Below, piece by piece: positions 1 through 6,446 of a DNA stretch of 64,000 nucleotides. Each line of letters begins with the position of its first letter. Positions within the stretch are counted from its first letter, which is position 1. Under the pieces are notes generated by a model. The model did not search any database, had not been told where the DNA came from, and saw nothing but the letters and a program-made list of their open reading frames with translations. The DNA lies in contig JAJBUQ010000009.1 in assembly GCA_020860245.1 (NCBI GenBank), positions 1 through 64,000 of the forward strand, given 5' to 3'. Origin of the DNA: Rikenellaceae bacterium. Its GTDB lineage: Bacteria; Bacteroidota; Bacteroidia; Bacteroidales; Rikenellaceae. Both the position numbers and the translations under genes were made by a program.

Positions 1-55
1 TTGCTTCCCCGTCTTGTCTGGTGGCGATATTTTCATACCGTAGATAGGTGTAATT
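1..55 (-). repeat. 55-base copy of a lipoprotein domain junction (orphan C-terminal cassette start)
   Basis: Bases 1-55 are identical to 1641-1695, which encode residues 217-234 of the lipoprotein at 643-2343, exactly where its conserved N-terminal region meets the Gly/Ser/Asn linker. In this copy the frame is closed two codons upstream by a TAA (62-64) and there is no N-terminal region, so it is the head of a cassette that continues left of the window. I infer an orphan C-terminal module of the kind seen downstream of polymorphic toxin genes. Identity may extend past base 1. Confidence 0.8.
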
Positions 56-90
56 ATGGACTTATCTCATTTACTATTCGGATTTAAAAT

Positions 91-115
91 AAGAGACTGC
101 ATTTTGCAGTCTCTT
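91..115 (-). terminator. Hairpin terminator after the small secreted protein gene
   Basis: Perfect 11-base arms (91-101 and 105-115) surround a 3-base loop. On the minus strand the hairpin is followed by an ATTTTAAAT stretch. It closes the two-gene unit 168-2343 and separates it from the orphan junction at 1-55. Confidence 0.7.
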
Positions 116-167
116 ACATATCGATCCATAATTGGTTTTATTAATTTGGTAAATTTAGCGGTATTAA

Positions 168-620
168 TTATTTAAACACCATATGAACTTCAGAACCTAT
201 AGAGATTATTTTGTAATCCTTCAAAAAAATTAATTGTTCTTCAATACTTTTATTCTCCAAAATATCTTCTAACTGGTCGAAGTTATATTTATCGTACTCC
301 AGTGCAATAATTATAGAATACCAACCGCTACTATTCTCTATTATTTCTTTTGTTTCATTATGAAGTCTTATATTAAATACTGTGTCTGTTATTTTTTCCA
401 ATTTCAGATATTTAATAGGCAGTTCATATTCATTTACAAAATCCTGCACCTTTTTTCCAACCATTCGTGTCCCGAACCAATCGTAATTTGCATTATGATA
501 TTCGTTAATGATCAAATCTTCATACTCCTCACTTTGAAAGTCTTTTAACGGACGATAATGTTGAGCATTTATATTTTCAATCACCAAAAGTGCTGTTACT
601 ATGAAAATAAATTTTTTCAT
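168..620 (-). CDS. Small secreted protein, putative partner (immunity) of the upstream lipoprotein
   Basis: This 150-residue protein has a clear Sec signal peptide (MKKFIFIVTALLVIENINAQ, cleavage after AQ), so the mature part of about 130 residues is periplasmic or exported. I recognise no family. The mature part is acidic, Asp/Glu/Tyr/Asn-rich and looks globular. The gene starts 22 bases after the stop of the JAMM-like lipoprotein on the same strand and ends before a terminator hairpin, so the two form one transcript. The position directly behind a gene with an exchangeable C-terminus, the small size and the acidity are what one expects of an immunity protein. That role is an inference from context; it could also be an unrelated exported protein. 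Confidence 0.75.
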   Translation of the reverse strand: MKKFIFIVTALLVIENINAQHYRPLKDFQSEEYEDLIINEYHNANYDWFGTRMVGKKVQDFVNEYELPIKYLKLEKITDTVFNIRLHNETKEIIENSSGWYSIIIALEYDKYNFDQLEDILENKSIEEQLIFLKDYKIISIGSEVHMVFK

Positions 621-642
621 GATTTATTATTTTTATAAATAT

Positions 643-2343
643 TTACCAACTTTTATGAAAAATTACAAATTTGTTATTTTTAATACCATGATTGTATATG
701 GGAGTACCCGTATCATATGGATAATATTCATAAATTTCCATACCTGCATCCAATTCCTCTAAAAATGCGGCAATAGTCCGGACTAACTTATCTGTTGTAC
801 TATAAGCGCTATATTGTTGAAGTAATTTATTATACAAACTTTGGGCTTTGCTGGCATTTTGTATCTGCTCGCCTGTCGCATTGTCTGTGGTTTTAAAAAC
901 GCCATCGGAAAAAAGTATTCCGTATTTAGTATAAAATGTTTTCGCTTTCGACGAATTGTTTATATCGACAATAAAGAAGGATTTATCTTCATTTTTTTTA
1001 TACGCTAGTACATACATTGCCTGAAAATTAGAACTTTTATAAGCAGATTGGGATGCGTTGACAATATCTTGTAAGGAGGGAGCCGGAGATAAATTTTCTG
1101 GATGGTTGTGGATTGTGGCTATGGCATATAATGTTTTATATGTCATCGAAACCTGATCCGGCTGCCCCTCAAAAATTTCACCTATTTGATATTCTCCATT
1201 AATATCATATAACGCTGCAGCATGCTCCTTCAACTCATTTTTCACAAAATCTGCGGCTACTTTATTTAAATAGTCCTGAAAATTATTTACTGTAGCATTT
1301 CCCTCAATTCCTTGTGCTGCTAAAAATTTCCGAAAATTCCCTATAACCTTATTAATATCGTTATACCTCGGATCATTATCATCAATACCTATTAAATCAG
1401 CATCGGTTACCATAGTGTTTCTAACATTGCTTTCTCCTTGGTTTTCAGATCCCTGATTATTATTTCCGTTATCTGTTCCAGTATTTCCACTTCCAGTATT
1501 TCCACTTCTAGTATTCCCGCCTCCGGAATTTTCAGTACCACCGGTGCTTCCGCCTCCTCCGATTTGTTCGCTGCCGTTATAATTCCCACCGCCTCCTGAA
1601 CTTCCCCCGGGGTCGGAGTCACTGCCGCTGCTTCCGGAATTTGCTTCCCCGTCTTGTCTGGTGGCGATATTTTCATACCGTAGATAGGTGTAATTTTTAA
1701 CGTAACCGTAGAAGGTGTCGAAAAATTCGCCGTAGGTTTTGGTTACGATGGAAATTTCTTCCGAGAGTTCACCGTCGCGGTATTTTTCTGCGGAAAGTAA
1801 TTCCATAGTTACGGCATCGTAATAGAAGGCGAGTCCGGAATAGTCTTGGTGAGTGGAACCGGACAAGAAATTATCGAGCACGTTGCTGCGGTGTTTCATG
1901 TGATATGCTCTCGTGGGAGTAAGGGTGAGGTAAGAGGCGCTCATATCTCCGGTGGTGTAGTTCTGTGTGATTATGAGTACCTGTTGAACGGGGAATGTTC
2001 TGTATACCACCTCTCCGCTTTTCTGAGTAACCGTTTCACGGACATTGTAGTAATAGTCTGCTTCAAAGGGGACGTAAACATAGTTGTTTTCACGGTCCTG
2101 CAATGCGACGGCGTTGTCCCACTTGGGGGTGATTTCGCCTGGGGCGAGGGATGACTCGAGGTCGAGTGTTCCATTTTGGTCTGCTGTGATAATCAAATTT
2201 TCAAAGAACGCTTTGGAGTTTACGATCAAATCTTCCTGATTGTGGACGTACTTCCAGTCGATAATGGGTTCTTCTTTGGTACAGGAAAATAAGATAACTC
2301 CCATAACCGTTGATAAAGTTAAGATTTTTAGAAGTTTTCTCAT
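643..2343 (-). CDS. Lipoprotein with low-complexity linker and JAMM-like C-terminal domain (putative polymorphic effector)
   Basis: The protein has 566 residues. It starts with a lipoprotein signal (Cys21 in an LFSC lipobox). Residues 22-233 form a globular region of unknown family, residues about 235-305 are Gly/Ser/Asn/Thr-rich, and residues about 310-566 form a separate domain. That domain contains HNHP at 412-415 followed by Ser423 and Asp426. This resembles the JAMM/RadC signature HxH-x7-S-x2-D but has eight residues in the first gap; a Glu upstream (near 389-392) could complete a metal site. DNA coding for the end of the N-terminal region is repeated at bases 1-55. A small secreted gene follows after 22 bases. 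I infer a surface lipoprotein with an exchangeable effector domain; enzymatic or toxic activity is unproven. Confidence 0.75.
   Translation of the reverse strand: MRKLLKILTLSTVMGVILFSCTKEEPIIDWKYVHNQEDLIVNSKAFFENLIITADQNGTLDLESSLAPGEITPKWDNAVALQDRENNYVYVPFEADYYYNVRETVTQKSGEVVYRTFPVQQVLIITQNYTTGDMSASYLTLTPTRAYHMKHRSNVLDNFLSGSTHQDYSGLAFYYDAVTMELLSAEKYRDGELSEEISIVTKTYGEFFDTFYGYVKNYTYLRYENIATRQDGEANSGSSGSDSDPGGSSGGGGNYNGSEQIGGGGSTGGTENSGGGNTRSGNTGSGNTGTDNGNNNQGSENQGESNVRNTMVTDADLIGIDDNDPRYNDINKVIGNFRKFLAAQGIEGNATVNNFQDYLNKVAADFVKNELKEHAAALYDINGEYQIGEIFEGQPDQVSMTYKTLYAIATIHNHPENLSPAPSLQDIVNASQSAYKSSNFQAMYVLAYKKNEDKSFFIVDINNSSKAKTFYTKYGILFSDGVFKTTDNATGEQIQNASKAQSLYNKLLQQYSAYSTTDKLVRTIAAFLEELDAGMEIYEYYPYDTGTPIYNHGIKNNKFVIFHKSW
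1641..1695 (-). repeat. Second copy of the 55-base junction repeat, inside the lipoprotein gene
   Basis: This segment is identical to bases 1-55. It encodes the residues just before the low-complexity linker of the 643-2343 lipoprotein. Identity stops at once on the upstream side (base 1696 against base 56). It would serve as a homology block for swapping C-terminal modules. Confidence 0.85.
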
Positions 2344-2387
2344 AATTTAAAACTTTAATGGGTAAGAATAATTATGGATCGTTACTC

Positions 2388-2395
2388 CAAAAATA
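2388..2395 (-). promoter_or_regulatory. TAnnTTTG promoter box of the lipoprotein gene
   Basis: On the minus strand this reads TATTTTTG, matching the Bacteroidetes -7 box, 45 bases before the start codon at 2343 and just downstream of the hairpin that ends the previous gene. No convincing -33 TTTG was identified. Confidence 0.45.
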
Positions 2396-2402
2396 ATAAT
2401 TT

Positions 2403-2442
2403 AGTTGTATAAATACAATGATATTATTGTATTTATACAACT
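2403..2442 (-). terminator. 17-base-pair hairpin terminator
   Basis: Perfect 17-base arms (2403-2419 and 2426-2442) enclose a 6-base loop. It lies downstream of the O-antigen ligase remnant and is followed on the minus strand by a T-rich run. It insulates the lipoprotein unit from that gene. Confidence 0.8.
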
Positions 2443-2485
2443 GCACATAAAGAAGATTAAGGATCATCCGCTGCCTTATCAAAAG

Positions 2486-2707
2486 TTAATTATCTGCTTG
2501 TGGTGCATTAACTTCCAGTTCTTTTAAAAATTTTCCAGCTCGGGCCTGTGCTTTTATTGTCCGGGTATTTTCTATTTTAACTTTTTGATTAACTATTTGC
2601 ATAGCGATATTTACCGCGGAGGTCGTGTCGTTATTTTCTAAATAGAGTTCCAAAAGATAATACTTGGGTATAAGCATGGATGGATTGGAATTTACTGCAG
2701 CCTTAAA
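2486..2707 (-). pseudogene. C-terminal TPR segment of the O-antigen ligase-like gene, cut off by an amber codon
   Basis: Reading on past the stop at 2708-2710 in the same frame gives FKAAVNSNPSMLIPKYYLLE and so on to a stop at 2486. This completes the TPR that begins at the end of the upstream frame (EYSQAEQ). Bacteroidetes O-antigen ligase-like proteins normally end in such TPR motifs, so the segment is the true C-terminus of the neighbour. A Met (2675-2677) could allow a 63-residue product by reinitiation, but nothing supports its being made. Confidence 0.75.
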
Positions 2708-4231
2708 CTATTGCTCTGCCTGGGAATATTCCCGGTTATTTTTAAATAGCTCTGCATAGTCGCAAAAAAAACTTGTGGAGGGATAAAGTTCTACGCCATC
2801 TTTTACAAGCTGAGTTCTGTTAGTTGATTTTACCGTATTGTAATAAATGAGAAATAGTTCGCGGTCGGTTTTAAGGAGATTGTATTGTTCCACTGTAAGA
2901 ATGTATTTTTGATGAACGTTACGGACTATTAATATCCATCGTTCGTACTCTTTAATAAAATAGAAACTCCAACTTATTACAATAATGGCTATCGCGGTTT
3001 TAAATAATTTTGCTGGTCTGTTTCTTATTTCGTAAATTTTATTCCCCGGATTATTAGCCAATAGGAACGGGATGAATATATACAAACGGAATATTTCCAA
3101 TGGATATGAGAAAAAAGAGAAAACGGTAAAAGTCAGAAGAGAACCGTTTACAAGAGTATTTCTATTTGAGAAGGAAGTTACAAGTATAAATATTACCAGA
3201 AGTAATACTACAACACCTTGTTCGAAAAAGATCCGCAGAAATTCGTTAAAAGGCGAAGAGGGATTCCCCGCAGTCATAACAAATTTTGAATCCGGATTGT
3301 TTTTGAAGTACTCTGCCTGATAATAAAGATATTGTCTCTCGAACGAACCAATTCCGTGGCCGGTAAAAGGCTGCTCCGAAATTCCGCTTATAGTATTTTT
3401 CCATATAAAAATTCTTCCGTCTGCCGAGGCTTTTTTATAATTGTATAAATAAACCGAACTTATTGAAATTATGAGTATCATGGCTGCCACCATAAATTTT
3501 TTGTAGCGGTAATCTTTTAGAATTACCTGGTATACTATAAACATCGAGCCCATCACAGCACTCAGCCATCCAGCGCGGGAATCTACCAAAATTAATGCTG
3601 TCGCAATCACAAGTAAAGCCGGAGGATAAATTAAAAAAGATTTCTTCTTAAAAGTAGTAACCATAAAATAAAAAGTAATCGTAAATCCCAGAGCTAAGAG
3701 GCATCCGGACAGAGCAGGATTTGCAAAACTTCCAGAGACCGGAAAATAAGAATGTTGGCTTGGTAATAACTCGAATTTTTGTAAAAATACAATAAAAGAT
3801 TCAAAGACTCCAATTCCGATTATAAATTGAAATAAATATCGGTAATAATTTTTATCGACTGAACGAACTATTACATAAACTAACAGAGAAATTACGGTTC
3901 CCCAAATATCGTAATAAGAATTAGAATAACTTCCAGTAAGTAATATTAGATAATAGGACATATATAAAGTCACGCATAAATCGGAAGTTCTGAAATTATA
4001 GTTATTTTTAAAAAATAATGAAATAAACAAGGTGACTTGACCAAGTAACATTATTATAAAATAGTAGGTAGGTTTTTCGAGAAGAGAGGGGAAGAAGATT
4101 GGATATAAATAAATTACGCCGATTAAAAATATTAAAGAAATAATGGGAAGATGGTGTCTGGCGTATCGCTGATATATTTTCATATTTTCAATTTTACCTG
4201 ATTTTCTTTGATCTAATTTACTAAAAACCAT
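2708..4231 (-). CDS. O-antigen ligase / Wzy-like polymerase, truncated by an in-frame TAG
   Basis: This is a 507-residue inner membrane protein with about ten hydrophobic segments and a Wzy_C-type core: a Trp/Arg-bearing periplasmic loop, then HGIGSFERQYLYYQAEYF near residues 290-310. Such proteins ligate or polymerise surface polysaccharide on undecaprenyl carriers. After the last membrane segment a TPR begins but is stopped by TAG at 2708-2710, where family TPRs usually have Tyr (AEQ-Y-F). The frame then stays open for 73 more codons. The membrane catalytic part is complete, so a truncated product might work. A second Met (17 codons in, MKIYQRY) is an equally plausible start. The gene lies in the AT-rich accessory stretch left of the tRNA. 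Confidence 0.75.
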   Translation of the reverse strand: MVFSKLDQRKSGKIENMKIYQRYARHHLPIISLIFLIGVIYLYPIFFPSLLEKPTYYFIIMLLGQVTLFISLFFKNNYNFRTSDLCVTLYMSYYLILLTGSYSNSYYDIWGTVISLLVYVIVRSVDKNYYRYLFQFIIGIGVFESFIVFLQKFELLPSQHSYFPVSGSFANPALSGCLLALGFTITFYFMVTTFKKKSFLIYPPALLVIATALILVDSRAGWLSAVMGSMFIVYQVILKDYRYKKFMVAAMILIISISSVYLYNYKKASADGRIFIWKNTISGISEQPFTGHGIGSFERQYLYYQAEYFKNNPDSKFVMTAGNPSSPFNEFLRIFFEQGVVVLLLVIFILVTSFSNRNTLVNGSLLTFTVFSFFSYPLEIFRLYIFIPFLLANNPGNKIYEIRNRPAKLFKTAIAIIVISWSFYFIKEYERWILIVRNVHQKYILTVEQYNLLKTDRELFLIYYNTVKSTNRTQLVKDGVELYPSTSFFCDYAELFKNNREYSQAEQ

Positions 4232-4870
4232 ATTAATTTTTCTTGTTATAAGGTATTAATTATAAATTTAATGGGAATTTTGAAAAAGAAATGGGAAGGG
4301 GAAATTTGTATCGATCTTAATAAACTTACTGTGAGAAGGTTCCATTCCTCTTAATAATTAATTGATAAACAGTTAATTAAAATACGAAAATTTTTCTACA
4401 TTTTCCGTAAAATCCAATACGTTCTGGATAAATTATATGAGATTTTCATCCCTTCATCTATTTTAAACGGTACGGTTCTCGGTATGACATCGAGAGCTGT
4501 TCGATATGCCGTACGGGAATATTTACGGACATAGTGATACGTCGAAACTCGGTATTCAGGTATCGAATTGCATTTTAGTTACATAATAATTCTTTATCAT
4601 TGTAAGCCTCAGTATCCCGATAATAGACTCTTAAATTTATTTTAAAGGAATTCTTCCTTGGAGAGCCAGCTTAACAAGCACTGAACGTACTTATTTAACA
4701 ACTCTGTAATCTCCATTTATATACTTCTTAAATATACCGTATTATGTATTCAGGGTAATATCGATTTATATCAGTACTCACAAAAGGCAGGACAAAAGAA
4801 GTTAACATGTATTTTAATAATTTATAAAACCGTCAGAGGATATGTAATGAAAATTCGGAATGGAACAAAA
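4232..4870. other. Non-coding AT-rich spacer without recognisable genes
   Basis: About 640 bases lie between the O-antigen ligase-like gene and the tRNA-Arg terminator. I see no open frame with coding character on either strand, no tandem repeat, no insertion sequence end and no CRISPR unit. It may be decayed sequence at a tRNA-bordered accessory region, but nothing in it can be identified. Confidence 0.5.
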
Positions 4871-4898
4871 AAAGAGTTACGACTTGTCGTAACTCTTT
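4871..4898 (-). terminator. Rho-independent terminator of tRNA-Arg
   Basis: Perfect 13-base arms (4871-4883, 4886-4898) with a 2-base loop lie directly downstream of the tRNA on the minus strand, followed by a run of T (the plus strand shows AACAAAAAAAG). Confidence 0.9.
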
Positions 4899-4907
4899 GA
4901 TTAACAG

Positions 4908-4981
4908 TGACACCGATAGGATTCAAACCTATGACCTCCTGATCCGTAGTCAGGTGCTCTATTCAGCTAAGCTACGGTGCC
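4908..4981 (-). tRNA. tRNA-Arg (anticodon ACG)
   Basis: The cloverleaf folds fully. The acceptor stem GGCACCG pairs with CGGTGTC (one G-T pair), discriminator A. The D stem is GCTT/GAGC and the anticodon stem CCTGA/TCAGG with loop CTACGGA gives anticodon ACG. The variable loop has five bases, and the T stem is ATAGG/CCTAT with loop TTTGAAT. CCA is not encoded. Position 19 is A and position 56 is T, so the usual G19-C56 tertiary pair is replaced by A-U. The ACG anticodon would be read as ICG after deamination and decode CGU/CGC/CGA. Confidence 0.95.
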
Positions 4982-5162
4982 ATTGCATTCTTTTGCGGTG
5001 CAAATGTATGTGAATTTTAATTTATTTCCAAATTTTTTTTGGAATTTTTATTAAAAAGAGGTTTTGTTAAGAATTTAAAAAAAAAGGCAAGGCTTTTGTT
5101 AATAAGGGCAATGAAACTTATTGATAAGTTGTCGGTAGTTGTTAATAACTTTTAATCTTGAT

Positions 5163-6401
5163 ATGTTACACGATAAGAATTTTGTTATAACAAGCGATAA
5201 GTCGTGGAGTGACTCCGATGTGGGGGATGCTCAATCCATGGCTGTCGAAATGTCTCGTTATAACAGGGTTCTTTATGTAAATCCTCCTCAGGACATACTT
5301 CAGTTAATGAAAGGTTCTGTGGATGGTGATTTCCGGTCTTCTATATGGAGGGGGCCGAATTTAGCTATAAAACGTATAAGCCACTCATTGTGGATAATGG
5401 AGCCGCCTATCATAACCGCTCCTGTTAATAAGATAAGTTACGATTCTGTTTTCGACGTTCTGAATAAGAAAAATAATAGAAAATTATCTCGGGCCATCTT
5501 CTGGGCGATGAACGAATTAGGATTCGAAGAAATAATACATATCAACGATAACGATGTGTTTGGAAGTTTCTATTTAAAGGAGATACTTATGCCGAAGTTA
5601 TCCGTTTATTATAAAAGAACGGATGAATCGAAATTTAATTACATCGATAATCAAATCAATCGTTTGGAAAAAGTTTTGATAAGAAAATCCGACGTTATAA
5701 TAACTAACTCCGATGCTTATGCCGTAAGGTTCAGGGATCATAATCTGAATTCCTTCAGTGTTGGACACGGAGTGGATTTTTCTAATGTTTATCTCGATTA
5801 TTCTGTTAAAAATAAACTCAGATCAATCCCGGGGCCCGTAATAGGATACGCCGGAGGGTTGGATGTCCGGCACATGTCGCCTGATCTCATATTTAAACTT
5901 GCCGTAAGTAGGCCTGACTATTCGATCGTATTAGTCGGAAGCGAAGACAATATTTTTAAAAAACATTCGCTTCATCTCCTTCCTAATGTATACTTTATTA
6001 AAGAAGACAGAAAAGATAAATATCTCTCTTATATCACCTATTTCGATGTTTGCATATATCCGGTTGCTGTGAACAGTATAACTAACATGGAATACCATAG
6101 TAAAATAGATGAATACCTCTATGTGGGCAAACCGGTTGTATCTGCGGATATGCCTGCCATGAATCATTTTTATGAACATATATATCTTGCATCGGACAGC
6201 AATAATTTTATCGCTCTTGTCGATAAAGCTCTCCATGAATTCAGAGATACCGTAATGAGACAATCCCGTGTAGAACTTGCAAAGTCTCATTCCTGGGAAA
6301 ATTGTGTAGAGCGCATTCATTACCTTATAGACCTGATTCTCCGTGAAAGCTACCCTGGAGACAGACTCGATGTCTATGAAGAATCGATGATATATAGCTG
6401 A
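5163..6401 (+). CDS. GT-B fold glycosyltransferase (TuaH-like)
   Basis: The protein has 412 residues from ATG 5163; a frame extension to a TTG at 5139 is less likely. It has no signal or membrane segment, so it acts at the cytoplasmic face. The N-terminal half (DKSWSDSDVGDAQSMAVEMS, then VLYVNPP) and the GT-B C-terminal half (IGYAGGLDVRHMSPDLIFKL and KIDEYLYVGKPVVSADMPA) resemble teichuronic acid-type TuaH and related family 1/4 transferases that build surface polysaccharide. The donor and acceptor cannot be told. It is followed after 45 bases by the RSH gene on the same strand. It stands alone rather than in a polysaccharide cluster. Confidence 0.75.
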   Translation: MLHDKNFVITSDKSWSDSDVGDAQSMAVEMSRYNRVLYVNPPQDILQLMKGSVDGDFRSSIWRGPNLAIKRISHSLWIMEPPIITAPVNKISYDSVFDVLNKKNNRKLSRAIFWAMNELGFEEIIHINDNDVFGSFYLKEILMPKLSVYYKRTDESKFNYIDNQINRLEKVLIRKSDVIITNSDAYAVRFRDHNLNSFSVGHGVDFSNVYLDYSVKNKLRSIPGPVIGYAGGLDVRHMSPDLIFKLAVSRPDYSIVLVGSEDNIFKKHSLHLLPNVYFIKEDRKDKYLSYITYFDVCIYPVAVNSITNMEYHSKIDEYLYVGKPVVSADMPAMNHFYEHIYLASDSNNFIALVDKALHEFRDTVMRQSRVELAKSHSWENCVERIHYLIDLILRESYPGDRLDVYEESMIYS

Positions 6402-6446
6402 TAAACCTTAAAAAATAATTACCTTTATAGCGTAAATACGGTAATT

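Noticed and set aside
1407..1676. Open frame of 89 codons with a repeated EVEILEVEILE-like peptide on the minus strand
   Set aside because: It is a shifted reading of the Gly/Ser/Asn linker DNA of the lipoprotein gene; the repeat reflects the GGNTGS-type codon repeats in the true frame.
2708..2710. TAG read as an amino acid in this organism
   Set aside because: TAG is used as a normal stop elsewhere, for example at the end of ilvB, so general recoding is not supported.
4232..4870. Possible integrative element next to tRNA-Arg
   Set aside because: No integrase, no repeat of the tRNA 3' end and no element genes are seen in the spacer.
5139..5162. TTG start extending the glycosyltransferase by eight residues
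   Set aside because: The ATG at 5163 is a better start and the extension shows no family similarity.
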